A stretch of DNA of 64,000 nucleotides, from assembly GCA_050742455.1 (NCBI GenBank), contig JBOGIG010000076.1, positions 35,601 to 99,600 of the forward strand, written 5' to 3'. A program made the position numbers and the translations under genes. The notes beneath the pieces were generated by a model that saw only the letters and a program-made list of their open reading frames with translations, was not told where the DNA came from and did not search any database. The DNA comes from JBOGIG01 sp050742455. GTDB taxonomy: Bacteria > Actinomycetota > Acidimicrobiia > Acidimicrobiales > JBOGIG01. The stretch's first letter is position 1. The number at the start of each line of letters is the position of its first letter. Shown in pieces: positions 42,344-51,578 of this stretch.

Positions 42344-43198
42344 GTGTGGCGAGCCTGGTCGGAGCTAGGTTTTGCCGTGGAGGCGCGCACGGTGAGCGAG
42401 AACTCTCACAACCAGCACCCAAAATCCCCCCCGTCAGCAGGCGCGCGCCTTGCGTTGGCCCGCCTGGTGGGCGTGGTCGGTTTGGTGGCCTATAACTGGT
42501 GGGTGGCCGTGCCCTTCAAGCACGGACTGTTGACCTCCCCCGACGGCTTCTTCAGCGATCTGGAAGCCAACGGCCGGCCCTACTCGGCCGTGATGCAGCA
42601 TCTTGACCTGGTGGCCGGCATCTTGTTGGTCATCGCCCTGGTGGCGCGAGGTGCGCAGGGTAGGGCCCGCCTGCGCCGGGAGTGGCCCTGGATGATCGCC
42701 TTCGCCGGGGCGGGCGTGGTGGGTGGAAAGTACTCCTATGCCTGCGCCGAAGGTCTGAGCACCAGCTGTCGTCATCTGGAGTGGCGCTTCCAACTACCGC
42801 TGCACCACTACATTCACATCGCCGCCGGTGTGGTCGAATTCGCCACCATCACCATTGCCGTGTTGCTGGCCCGGCGCCAGACCCGAGATCTCTCGACGCC
42901 TGAAAGCCGGCTATTCAAGGGCCTGGTCGGCCTCTTCGTCGTGGGCTATCCCATCCTGGGCGCGGCATACCTGTCCGACCGGCTGGGTGCGGTGATCGAG
43001 CCCGTATTCTTCGTGGCCTTCAGCCTCATGGTCCTGGTCGAACTCTTCGAGCCCGCAACCGCGCTGGTGCGCGGTCCTATTGGTGGCCCCGAAGCTTCAG
43101 CCCGCAGGAAAAACCCGTCTTCAGCCGGAGACCACCAGCTCGCCGCCTCCTCGCCAACTGGCCGGACGGTCCCAGCCCCGCCCGAACAGCTGACGTGA
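42344..43198 (+). CDS. DUF998-family integral membrane protein
   Basis: The frame has up to 284 residues, with several starts possible; the family-like part begins near residue 35. About six hydrophobic helices are visible, with YNWWVAVPFKHGLLTSPDGFFSDLE in the first loop region and HHYIHIAAGVVEF in a central helix. This fits DUF998. The function of the family is unknown. The C-terminal 40 residues are polar and disordered-looking. It has no evident operon partner. Confidence 0.65.
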   Translation: MWRAWSELGFAVEARTVSENSHNQHPKSPPSAGARLALARLVGVVGLVAYNWWVAVPFKHGLLTSPDGFFSDLEANGRPYSAVMQHLDLVAGILLVIALVARGAQGRARLRREWPWMIAFAGAGVVGGKYSYACAEGLSTSCRHLEWRFQLPLHHYIHIAAGVVEFATITIAVLLARRQTRDLSTPESRLFKGLVGLFVVGYPILGAAYLSDRLGAVIEPVFFVAFSLMVLVELFEPATALVRGPIGGPEASARRKNPSSAGDHQLAASSPTGRTVPAPPEQLT

Positions 43199-43347
43199 AA
43201 GCTCGCCGGCGCCGCTGAAAAGCGATCGACTGCGGTCATATTTCGACGAATCGCCAGCTCTTCCCTGCTTGTCCACGGTCGGGATTCCCCCTCCCCGAGG
43301 CGACCGGCGCCAGGGCCCTATGGTTGGATCATGATCGGGCATAAGCG

Positions 43348-43827
43348 TTGGTGACCGGATCACCCCCCGAGGTCCTCAGCGACAGCCAGGCCATGGATCT
43401 GGCCCTGGTCGAAGCCCGACTGGCCCTGGCCCACGGTGACGTCCCCGTGGGCGCCGTGGTCCTGCGGGACGGTCGGATGCTGGCCCGACGGCACAACGAA
43501 CGCCAGCTTCAGGCGGACCCCACCGCCCATGCCGAGGTACTGGCGTTGAGGGACGCCGCCCGCCAACTCGGATCGTGGCGCTTGGACGGCACGACCATGG
43601 TGGTGACCCTGGAACCATGCCTGATGTGCGCCGGCGCCCTGGTCAACTCCAGGGTGAACCGCTTGGTCTTTGCCACCCCCGACCCCAAGGCCGGTGCGAC
43701 CGGCTCGCTGTACAACGTGCTGGTCGATCCGCGCCTCAACCACGAGGTATCCGTGTCGGTGGGACCGGGCGGCACCGAGGCAGCCGGGTTACTCAGGCAA
43801 TTCTTCGCCGACCGGCGCAACCGCTAA
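43348..43827 (+). CDS. tadA: tRNA-specific adenosine deaminase TadA
   Basis: This 159-residue zinc deaminase converts A34 to inosine in tRNA-Arg(ACG). The zinc site is H61-A-E63 and P90-CLMC (C91, C94), with ADPTAHAEVLALRDAA before it. The start is TTG or the next-codon GTG. It lies 13 bp upstream of tRNA-Ser(CGA), a neighbour common for tadA in bacteria. Confidence 0.93.
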   Translation: MVTGSPPEVLSDSQAMDLALVEARLALAHGDVPVGAVVLRDGRMLARRHNERQLQADPTAHAEVLALRDAARQLGSWRLDGTTMVVTLEPCLMCAGALVNSRVNRLVFATPDPKAGATGSLYNVLVDPRLNHEVSVSVGPGGTEAAGLLRQFFADRRNR

Positions 43828-43840
43828 CCTGACGGGACCG

Positions 43841-43925
43841 GGAGGGGTGCGAGAGCGGCCGAATCGGACGGTCTCGAAAACCGTTGTGGCGCAAGTCACC
43901 GTGGGTTCAAATCCCACCCCCTCCG
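43841..43925 (+). tRNA. tRNA-Ser (anticodon CGA)
   Basis: The acceptor GGAGGGG pairs perfectly with CCCCTCC. The stem ACGGT/ACCGT encloses CTCGAAA with anticodon CGA. The long variable arm and T arm match the other tRNA-Ser at 41408 almost base for base, so the two are close paralogs. No CCA is encoded. Confidence 0.95.
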
Positions 43926-43932
43926 CCGTTCA

Positions 43933-43976
43933 GGATGGCCTTCGGTTCGCCCCATGGTCTGGACCGAAGGCCATCC
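43933..43976 (+). terminator. Hairpin terminator downstream of tRNA-Ser(CGA)
   Basis: GGATGGCCTTCGGT (43933-43946) and ACCGAAGGCCATCC (43963-43976) form a perfect 14-bp stem with a 16-base loop just after the tRNA. Confidence 0.75.
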
Positions 43977-44145
43977 CTGCCTATGACGCCACAGGCCACC
44001 GTGACCCCCGAACTAGGTGATCGCCCCGTCCCGCTCCTGTCCGCAACAGGAGATCTCTATGCCGTTAATGGTTCCCGTTGGCAGGGCCGTCGGGCGGCTA
44101 CCCTGCAGGGTATCGGGCAGGAGGCAAAATATCCGGGCGGAGGAT

Positions 44146-45405
44146 ATGAACGAGCGAGCAGCTTGGGATAGGCCCGGCGCCGGGCCAGGGCCACTGACCG
44201 GCTTTCGGGTGCTGGATCTTTCGTCGGTGGTGATGGGACCCATGGCCACGTCCATCCTCGGCGACCTCGGAGCCGAGATCATCACCGTCGAAAGCGAGCA
44301 AGGTGACACCAACCGGGCCATGGGCCCCGGCCCGCACCCCCAGTTATCGGGCGTATCGCTAAACCTGTTGCGCAACAAGCGCAATGTCGACCTCGATCTC
44401 AAGTCTCACGCGGGAAAGGACCTCTTGTTGCGGCTGGCCGCGACGTGTGACGTCTTTGTCACCAACCTCCGGCCCGGTCCCCTGGCCAGACTGGGCGCCT
44501 CCTACCCCGACCTGGTCGGGGTGCGGGGCGACATCGTCTACTGCCAGGCCCAGGGTTGGCCGTCGGACACCGCACGCGCCGATGACCCGGCCTACGACGA
44601 CATAATCCAGGCCGCCAGCGGGGTGGCCGACTTGACCCAGCGCATCGGGGGCCCGCCCTCCCTGATGCCGACAATTTTCGCCGACAAGGTAGCTGGGCTC
44701 ACCATCGCCTATGCCATCCTGGCCGCCTTGGTCCACCGGGAACGGACAGGCCAGGGTCAGCACATCGAGGTGCCAATGGTCGACGCCGTAACCGCCTTCC
44801 TGTTGGTCGAGCACGGAGCCGCCGCCATCCCGCGCCCGCCGCTCGGACCCGGCGGCTACCAGCGCATCCTGACCCCGCAACGCCGTCCCCACCGCTCCAG
44901 CGACGGCTGGATCGCCATCCTTCCCTATTCGAAGGACAACTACGACACCTTGTTCAAACTCGGGTCACGCCATGATCTGATCGGGGATCGGCGATACAGC
45001 ACGGGCAGAGCCCGCATAGCCAACTCCGACTTCTTGTATTCCCAGGTGCGCGAGATCGTGCTGGAGCGCACAACGGCCGAGTGGCTGGAGATTTGTACCC
45101 GCCACTCCATCCCGGCCACCGAAGTGGCCCGCATAGACGACATCATCGAGGCGTTGCCCGATGCCGAGCATCCCGTGGTCGGTGCCTACAAGCTCATCCC
45201 GCCACCGGTCAGGTTCGCCCGTACCCCAGCGTCGGTCCGCCGGCCGGCCCCGTTGATCGGCCAGCACAACCACGAAGTGCTTTCCGAGTTGGGCCTGACC
45301 GACTCTGAAATCACCCACCTCGAAGCCACCGGAGTAGTGCGCACCCGCCTCGCCCCTGGCTCCGACCCCGGCCCTCCACCCACCCAAGCACAAACCGGGA
45401 ACTGA
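44146..45405 (+). CDS. CaiB/BaiF-type CoA-transferase (family III)
   Basis: This 419-residue protein moves CoA between acyl groups. It has GFRVLDLSSVVMGPMATSIL at the start, NKRNVDLDLKSHAGK, and DDPAYDDIIQAASG with the catalytic Asp position of family III transferases. ATG 44146 has GGCGGAGG five bases upstream, so I prefer it over upstream starts. It faces a convergent acyl-CoA dehydrogenase gene and fits with the enoyl-CoA hydratase nearby in acyl-CoA catabolism; the acid used is unknown. Confidence 0.88.
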   Translation: MNERAAWDRPGAGPGPLTGFRVLDLSSVVMGPMATSILGDLGAEIITVESEQGDTNRAMGPGPHPQLSGVSLNLLRNKRNVDLDLKSHAGKDLLLRLAATCDVFVTNLRPGPLARLGASYPDLVGVRGDIVYCQAQGWPSDTARADDPAYDDIIQAASGVADLTQRIGGPPSLMPTIFADKVAGLTIAYAILAALVHRERTGQGQHIEVPMVDAVTAFLLVEHGAAAIPRPPLGPGGYQRILTPQRRPHRSSDGWIAILPYSKDNYDTLFKLGSRHDLIGDRRYSTGRARIANSDFLYSQVREIVLERTTAEWLEICTRHSIPATEVARIDDIIEALPDAEHPVVGAYKLIPPPVRFARTPASVRRPAPLIGQHNHEVLSELGLTDSEITHLEATGVVRTRLAPGSDPGPPPTQAQTGN

Positions 45406-45446
45406 CGGCTCGGTCGGCCTATGACCGCTCGGCAGACAACGACCAC

Positions 45447-46712
45447 TCACCACCCGCCGGTGGCGGCCACGTGGCGAAAGGGTCTGTCCCGGTCCGTGAA
45501 CGGCTCCCTGGGCAAACCGAGGATGCGCTCGCCCAGGATGTTGCGCTGGATCTCATCGGTCCCCCCGGCAATGGAGACTGCCGGCACCGAAACCAAGACC
45601 TCGGTGATCGTGCCGCCCATTGGCCCATCGTCTCCGGCCAACATTCCCGACGCCCCGGCGATCAACGAATGGACCCGAGACGCGGCCCGGGCAATGTTGC
45701 TGCTGGCCAACTTGCCCAGCGAACCTTCGGGTCCGGGAGGCCGGCCCACGGCTCGGGCGGCAGCGGCCCGCTGGTTGGTCCATCGAGCCGACCAGGCCAG
45801 CGCCATTAGCGCGGCGATCTGCTGGCGCACGACCGGATCCCCATCCCGCCCCGTTGCCCGTGCTCGCTCGATGACGAGGTCAACCCGACCGGCTCGCTGC
45901 GGGTACCAGGAGTAGGGCTCGGCTACCACTGCTGCCTCAAACGCCGCCTCCCGTTGGACACGGCCTTGGGCCGGGACCGACGACACACGACGGTTGGAGG
46001 CCAGGCGGCGTTCGTGAGCCAAGGTGGAAAGAGCCACAGCCCAACCCTGACCCGCGCCCCCGACCACGTTGGCCGCCGGGACCCGGGCCTGATCGAGGAA
46101 TATCTCGTTGAACGAAGCGTGGCCGTTCATTTGGCGAAGCGGTCGGACATCGACACCCGGCTGGTCCATCGGCAGGACAAAGTAGGTAATGCCACGGTGC
46201 TTGGGCACGTCCCAATCGGTCCGAGCCAACAACAGCCCGAAGTCGGCGTGGTGGGCCGAGGTGCTCCACAGCTTCTGACCCGATACGACCCACTCATCCC
46301 CGTCCCGCTCGGCCGTGGTCCTCAATCCGGCCAGGTCCGAGCCGGCGTCAGGCTCGCTGAATAGCTGACACCAGTTGACTCGCCCGATCACCGTGTCCAA
46401 TATGAAGCGCTCCTTGAGCTCGTCCGAGCCGTGCTCAAGAATGGTCGGGGCAGCCAAGTTCATCCCGACCCCCTCGGCCGGTCCCACCGCGCCCATACGG
46501 TCGAATTCCGCCGTCACTATGCTGGCCGAGGCCACGGGAAGGTCCCTTCCACACCAACGCCGGGGCCAGGTGGGACAACCCCAACCGGACAGGGCCAGCT
46601 TGGTTCGCCACTCCGCCAGAGCCGCCTCCGGATCCCATTCGGCTTCCAACCAGGCGCGCGCGGCAAGACCCACGTCGATCCCGTCCTCGGGCACACCCAC
46701 CACCCTCTTCAT
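45447..46712 (-). CDS. Acyl-CoA dehydrogenase
   Basis: This flavoenzyme of about 421 residues has NWCQLFSEPDAGSDLAGLRT and WVVSGQKLWSTSAHHADFG in the middle beta domain and the C-terminal SIAGGTDEIQRNILGERILG, which ends the family core. No glutamate is obvious at the place of the medium-chain catalytic Glu, so subfamily and substrate stay open; the sequence resembles the large actinobacterial group used for sterol or unusual acyl chains. The start at 46712 gives MKRVVGVPEDG. It lies about 95 bp downstream of the enoyl-CoA hydratase gene. Confidence 0.88.
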   Translation of the reverse strand: MKRVVGVPEDGIDVGLAARAWLEAEWDPEAALAEWRTKLALSGWGCPTWPRRWCGRDLPVASASIVTAEFDRMGAVGPAEGVGMNLAAPTILEHGSDELKERFILDTVIGRVNWCQLFSEPDAGSDLAGLRTTAERDGDEWVVSGQKLWSTSAHHADFGLLLARTDWDVPKHRGITYFVLPMDQPGVDVRPLRQMNGHASFNEIFLDQARVPAANVVGGAGQGWAVALSTLAHERRLASNRRVSSVPAQGRVQREAAFEAAVVAEPYSWYPQRAGRVDLVIERARATGRDGDPVVRQQIAALMALAWSARWTNQRAAAARAVGRPPGPEGSLGKLASSNIARAASRVHSLIAGASGMLAGDDGPMGGTITEVLVSVPAVSIAGGTDEIQRNILGERILGLPREPFTDRDRPFRHVAATGGW

Positions 46713-46813
46713 GCTCGATCGTCCCCACAAGGGTATTCCCGCCAAGCCGTTATCGTGCGAAGCGTCCCACCGGCCGCCATCCGACAGGTCGGCACTTCCT
46801 CACGAAGTGAGAG

Positions 46814-47719
46814 CTATTTCGGGGCCAGGAACTGCGGGGGTCGACCGGCCTGGAAGGCCTTGACCCCTTCGGCAAAGTCGGGGGCCTCAACCATGGCACG
46901 CATAAGATCCACGGCCCGGGCTGCGCCGGGGCCCACGTCGCCGCGTAGGTCGGCGTAGAGCTGTGCCTTCATGGCTGCCAGCGAAGAGGGTGCGATCTCG
47001 CCGGCCATCCTCTTGGCGTAGTCGAGAACGAATTCCATCAGTTCGGATCGCTCCACCACCTTGTTGATCAGTCCCATATTCTCGGCCTCCTCGGCACGCA
47101 CGACTCGAGACGAGAACAACAGATCGGCTGCTCGGGCCGGACCCACCAGTCGGGACAGGATCCAGCTCACCCCGTGCTCCGCCGGTAGTCCCAGGCGACC
47201 AAAGGACGTGGTCAGCTTGGCCCCCGCCGCGGCAAAGCGGATGTCGGCAAAACACATGAGCACGAATCCCACTCCGGCGGCCGGGCCGTTGACGGCGGCG
47301 ATGACCGGCTTGGACAGGGCCAGGGGAAAGCTGTGCTCGTTGTCCAGGTCTGGGTCCAGGCCCCGCAGCGCACCCTCGAACAGCGCCGACCCCGCCCTCG
47401 GGGCCTGTCCGAGCTCGGTCGTCTTGTCGCCGGCGCCGGATCCGGACCCGCCATCGACTCCGACTCCACCGTCATAGGAACCGGCATCGGCCATGTTGTC
47501 GAGTGCCTTCAAATCAGCGCCGGCGCAGAACCCGCGACCCGCTCCGGTTATGACGATGACCCTCACATCCGGGTCGGCATCCGCCCCCACCATCAGGGCC
47601 CGGTACTCCAGCGCCATCCGGGCCGTCCAGGCATTGAGCCGATCAGGTCTATTCAGAGTGATCACCCCCACCCCGCTGTCGACTTCGTAGATGGTGGTCC
47701 GCAGTTCCATGGTTGTCAT
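46814..47719 (-). CDS. Enoyl-CoA hydratase/isomerase family protein
   Basis: This 301-residue crotonase-fold protein has VITLNRPDRLNAWTARM, the oxyanion-hole CAGADLKAL and VNGPAAGVGFVLMCFADIRF. The catalytic glutamates fall in PAEHGVSWIL. Between the first oxyanion motif and the next helix lies a Gly/Ser/Asp-rich insertion (YDGGVGVDGGSGSGAGDK) not usual in the family. ATG 47719 has GAAGGGAC before it and starts 7 bp after the MBL gene stop, so the two are co-transcribed. Confidence 0.88.
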   Translation of the reverse strand: MTTMELRTTIYEVDSGVGVITLNRPDRLNAWTARMALEYRALMVGADADPDVRVIVITGAGRGFCAGADLKALDNMADAGSYDGGVGVDGGSGSGAGDKTTELGQAPRAGSALFEGALRGLDPDLDNEHSFPLALSKPVIAAVNGPAAGVGFVLMCFADIRFAAAGAKLTTSFGRLGLPAEHGVSWILSRLVGPARAADLLFSSRVVRAEEAENMGLINKVVERSELMEFVLDYAKRMAGEIAPSSLAAMKAQLYADLRGDVGPGAARAVDLMRAMVEAPDFAEGVKAFQAGRPPQFLAPK

Positions 47720-47726
47720 TGTCCCT

Positions 47727-48746
47727 TCAGTCATGGTGGAGATGCGAGTGGCCGGACCCGTCGCCTCCGGGTCCGGTGCCTCCGGGTCCGGCCGGCGGCG
47801 AACCGTCGGACTGGACACGATGGGAATCGCCCGGACCGGCAGGGGTGGGGTTGTTCTTCTCCAACCACCGGCGGAACCCGGCGGCGTTGGAGTGGAACCC
47901 GTTGAGAGTCTCGAGCTTTTCCCGATGCTCGGGGTCCACGCCGTCCAAGTCCGCTCCAAATCGTGCCTCCAGGGCGACGGCGATGTCACGGTCCTCGCGC
48001 CAGGCCGCCTCCGCTTCCCCGGCCCAGGCCCTGAGCGTATCCTCGGCCTCGGCCAGGAGCTCCGCCGGTTCACCCAGTAATCCGTAGTGGGCCAGGGCCA
48101 AACCAGTGGGCCGGCGGCCGGCGAACTTGTGGAGGGAGTCGACCGCCGCCTCCAGATCAAAGTCGGGAGGTGGCGTGGCCGGGCGCAGGATCCCGGCATC
48201 AGGAAGGCGCACCCCCACGGCATCACCGGCGAAGAGAATGCCGCTTTGCGAGTCATGAAGGCCCAAATGGTGCTGAGCGTGGCCGGGTGAATCGATGGCG
48301 GTCAAAGTCCTGCTTGAACTGATCACCAGCTCCTCCCCGTCTGCGAGCACGTGTATCCGTTCTGCAGGGGTGGGGTCCAAGCGGCCATAGAGGGTGTCCA
48401 GTAGGGAGCCGTAGACCCGGGAGGCCGAATCCACCAAACGGCTGGGGTCGACCAGGTGACGGGCCCCCCTCTCGTGCACATAGACGGTGGCGTTGGGAAA
48501 GGCCCGGGCCACATCCCCCACCCCACCGGCGTGATCCAGGTGGATGTGGGTCACCACCACTCCGGCCAGGTCATCGGCGCCTACCCCCAGATCGTCCAGG
48601 GCGGCCAGCAGCACGGGAACAGAGGACTGGCTGCCGGTCTCGACCAGAACGGGCCCCGACCCTTCGATCAGATATCCCGCCGTCATTCGCTCCCAGCCGC
48701 CCAGGAGGGTATCGATCTCCATCACTCCGTCGCCGATGCGCACCAT
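47727..48746 (-). CDS. Metallo-beta-lactamase-fold hydrolase
   Basis: The 339-residue protein has the zinc motif HIHLDH (H67, H69, D71, H72), later ligands in DSPGHAQHH and FAGDAVGV, and LALAHYG. The fold is closest to glyoxalase II-like or quorum-quenching-type hydrolases; the substrate is not known. After the domain a proline/glycine-rich tail, partly built by a 15-bp duplication, ends in HSHLHHD, a histidine-rich terminus that could bind metal. It precedes the enoyl-CoA hydratase gene. Confidence 0.82.
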   Translation of the reverse strand: MVRIGDGVMEIDTLLGGWERMTAGYLIEGSGPVLVETGSQSSVPVLLAALDDLGVGADDLAGVVVTHIHLDHAGGVGDVARAFPNATVYVHERGARHLVDPSRLVDSASRVYGSLLDTLYGRLDPTPAERIHVLADGEELVISSSRTLTAIDSPGHAQHHLGLHDSQSGILFAGDAVGVRLPDAGILRPATPPPDFDLEAAVDSLHKFAGRRPTGLALAHYGLLGEPAELLAEAEDTLRAWAGEAEAAWREDRDIAVALEARFGADLDGVDPEHREKLETLNGFHSNAAGFRRWLEKNNPTPAGPGDSHRVQSDGSPPAGPGGTGPGGDGSGHSHLHHD

Positions 48747-48762
48747 GGGGCCGAGGCTACCT

Positions 48763-50376
48763 TCAGGCCAGGGACACCAGTTCAGCCATGTCGTCGCTGT
48801 AGTAGTCCAAAGTGCCCTCCGGCATCATCAACACCCGCGATGGTCCGAGCTCGGACACGAACTCGGGATCGTGGCTGACCAGGATCATGGCCCCAGACCA
48901 GCCATTGAGGGCGGCCGCGATGGCGCTTCGTGACGGTGGATCCAAGTTGTTGGTGGGCTCGTCCAAGAGGAGGAGATTATGGCGGCCGGCGGTTAGCTGG
49001 GCAAGGGCCAACTTGGTCTTCTCGCCTCCCGACATGGTGCCGGCATCTTGGAAGGCGATCACCCCGGAGAGGCCGAACATGCCCAATAGGGCCCGCATCT
49101 CGCCGTCCCCAGCGTTTGATGCCTCCCTCATGTTCTCCAGTACGGTGCGTCCCGCCTCTATGCCCTCGTGCTCCTGGGCGTAGTAACCGAGCGATACGCC
49201 CAAGCCCAGATCCACGCCGCCACAGGTGGGTTCACCTACGCCGGCCAGGATTCGCAGCAAAGTCGTCTTGCCGGCGCCGTTGAGGCCCATGACCAGAAGC
49301 CGTTCACCCCGCTCCAGAGTGAAAGAGACGTCGTCGAACACCTCAGTGTCCCCGAAGGACTTGGCCAGTCCACGGGCCTCGCATACCACTCGTCCCGCAG
49401 GAGGCGGCTGGGGCAGGCGAACGTTGGCCTGACGTTGGCCGACGGACACCTCCACCACTGAGCCTTTGATCCTTTCCACCCGCCGATCGAGGCTCTTGGC
49501 CACCTTGGCCCGCTTGGCCGTCTGGTGACGCATGGAATCGGCCAAAGTGGCGAGGCGGCGAATCTCAGCCGCCTGACGGTCGGCCACTCGAGCCTGGCGC
49601 TCCTCGTCACGCCGCCGGGCAGAGAGGTACTCCGAGTAGGTGCCCCGGTATTCGACCAGATGACCGGTAGCCTCACCCGAGCCCCGATCCAGGTGCAGGA
49701 TCCTGGTGATGGCCTCGTCCAGGAGATCCAGATCGTGGCTGACAACCACCAGCGCGCCCCGATAGGAGCGCAAGAACCCCAATAGCCAGTCCCGGGCATC
49801 GATGTCGAGATGGTTGGTGGGTTCGTCCAACAGCAGTACCTCGCTGCCGGCGAAGAGGATCCGAGCCAATTCGACCCGGCGTCTCTCCCCCCCCGACAGG
49901 GCCTCGATAGCCAGGTCGAGCCGAGAGGGGGCCAACCCGAGACCCGACGCCAGGCGGTGGGCCTCCGACTCGGCCTCGTAGCCACCCTGGTCACGAAATC
50001 GTTCCTCGGCCCGGGTGAAACGCTCCACATTGCGTTCGCTCGGACCCTCCTCCATCGCGATGCGGAGCTTTTCCAGCCGGGTGGCAGCCTCGTCCAAGCC
50101 ACGGCCCGAAATGATATGCGAGAGCGCCCTGATGGCTCCGTCCCCCCCGCCCTGGGCCGAGCGGGGCTCCTGGGAGAGATACCCCACCGCCCCCTTGCGC
50201 ACCACGGTCCCCGCCGCCGGATCGGAACCCGCCCCCAGGACCTTTAGCAGGGAGGTCTTGCCTGCTCCATTGCGCCCTACCAGTCCAGCCTTGTCGCCCG
50301 GTCCGATGGTGAAGGTCGCGCCGGACACCACCAGGCGTCCACCCACCTCCACGTCCAAGTCCCGAACCTGCAGCAT
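48763..50376 (-). CDS. ABC-F family ATPase (ribosome-associated type)
   Basis: This 537-residue protein has two ATPase domains without membrane parts: Walker A GRNGAGKT near 34 and GLNGAGKT near 370, signatures LSGGERRR and MSGGEKTK, and DEPTNHLD and DEPTNNLD. A charged linker between them (ARRRDEERQARVADRQAAEIRR) fits the P-site tRNA interaction motif. ABC-F proteins act on ribosomes in translation control or antibiotic protection. Which subfamily this belongs to cannot be settled by eye. Confidence 0.92.
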   Translation of the reverse strand: MLQVRDLDVEVGGRLVVSGATFTIGPGDKAGLVGRNGAGKTSLLKVLGAGSDPAAGTVVRKGAVGYLSQEPRSAQGGGDGAIRALSHIISGRGLDEAATRLEKLRIAMEEGPSERNVERFTRAEERFRDQGGYEAESEAHRLASGLGLAPSRLDLAIEALSGGERRRVELARILFAGSEVLLLDEPTNHLDIDARDWLLGFLRSYRGALVVVSHDLDLLDEAITRILHLDRGSGEATGHLVEYRGTYSEYLSARRRDEERQARVADRQAAEIRRLATLADSMRHQTAKRAKVAKSLDRRVERIKGSVVEVSVGQRQANVRLPQPPPAGRVVCEARGLAKSFGDTEVFDDVSFTLERGERLLVMGLNGAGKTTLLRILAGVGEPTCGGVDLGLGVSLGYYAQEHEGIEAGRTVLENMREASNAGDGEMRALLGMFGLSGVIAFQDAGTMSGGEKTKLALAQLTAGRHNLLLLDEPTNNLDPPSRSAIAAALNGWSGAMILVSHDPEFVSELGPSRVLMMPEGTLDYYSDDMAELVSLA

Positions 50377-50410
50377 CCCTCCATGATGGCAGCGGTTCTC
50401 CGGGCCCCGA

Positions 50411-51460
50411 TCACCCGGTGGCGATCTCGATGACCACCTTCACGTCGTCGGGTTGGCGGGTCAGTGCATCCTTCCACCCCTCCAGGGGGACTTTTCGGGT
50501 TATGAGACCGGCCAGCCATCCGGCTTTGGCCTGGGCCAGAGCCTCGGCCCCGGCCCGGTAGTGGGACAGGTTGGCATTGACCGACCCCAACACCACCTCG
50601 TTCTCCAGGACCATCGTCCGGTTCAATGCCCCGGCGTCAACCTGGAGGGATCTGCCTCCCGAGGACACCCCGGTGAGGCAGACGATTCCCCCCGGAGCGA
50701 CGTGGCCCATGGCGTCAAAGACCAGCTGTCCCACCCCAGTGCACTCGATCACCACATCGGCTCCAGGGCAGGCATCGGCGATGGCCCCGGTGTGATAGGT
50801 GGCTCCCAGATCAGCCACGAGATCGGGCTTGGGTCCGTCGGTGACCTGGTCCAGGACATGGACCTCCAAGCCCTTCTGCACCCCGATCAGGGCGGCCAGC
50901 AGTCCGATGGGCCCGGCTCCGGTTATTAGGGCCTTCTTGGGTTTCCAGGCCGAACGACCACCTACCTTGTAGACCTGGTCCCAGGCCTTTGCCACCACTG
51001 ACGTGGGCTCCAACAACACACCGCTGGATCCGAGTGACTTGTCCACCTTGACCACGAACTCAGGTTGGATGCGATAGCGCTCGGAACAGTATCCGTTCAG
51101 TGCCTTGATCCCCCGCTCGGTGTAGTCCCCGTTGCGGCACATGTCCCACTCACCGGCGGCGCAACTTATGCACGGAACCGGATCGGGACGCCTCACTATG
51201 CCCACCACCAGGTCACCGGCCTGGACCCCCGCCCCCGAAGGAGCGTCGAGAACCCGACCCAGGGACTCGTGCCCGATGACAAGGCGCTCCTGGCCCGGGG
51301 GGGGCCAGCCGTAGTCACCGGCCACGATCTCGGCGTCAGTGCCACACACCCCAATGGCCAGGGTCTGGACCAGCACCGGACCATCGCTGTCAGGTGGTTC
51401 GGCGATGTCGTCCAGCCGCGCCGAACCGGCCTGGCCGGGAATAACGGTTAGTGCCTTCAA
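50411..51460 (-). CDS. Glucose-1-dehydrogenase-like zinc alcohol dehydrogenase
   Basis: This 349-residue medium-chain dehydrogenase has the catalytic zinc region GVCGTDAEI and GHESLGRV, structural-zinc-like cysteines (C-I-S-C-A-A-G-E-W-D-M-C), the NAD(P) motif ITGAGPIGLLAALIG and a C-terminal half typical of archaeal-type glucose dehydrogenase (VVIECTGVGQLVFDAM). It likely oxidises glucose or a related sugar. The GH15 enzyme gene upstream would release glucose, which supports this. Confidence 0.82.
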   Translation of the reverse strand: MKALTVIPGQAGSARLDDIAEPPDSDGPVLVQTLAIGVCGTDAEIVAGDYGWPPPGQERLVIGHESLGRVLDAPSGAGVQAGDLVVGIVRRPDPVPCISCAAGEWDMCRNGDYTERGIKALNGYCSERYRIQPEFVVKVDKSLGSSGVLLEPTSVVAKAWDQVYKVGGRSAWKPKKALITGAGPIGLLAALIGVQKGLEVHVLDQVTDGPKPDLVADLGATYHTGAIADACPGADVVIECTGVGQLVFDAMGHVAPGGIVCLTGVSSGGRSLQVDAGALNRTMVLENEVVLGSVNANLSHYRAGAEALAQAKAGWLAGLITRKVPLEGWKDALTRQPDDVKVVIEIATG

Positions 51461-51578
51461 TTGGTTTACCTCTCCTGTCGGATATGGATCATCATTCCCA
51501 ACGCCACGGCTTTCAACCGGGGCGCGTCAGATTCGGGGCCACCGTCAGCTAGGGGGCAGCTTCGATTTCGTGTAGCGC

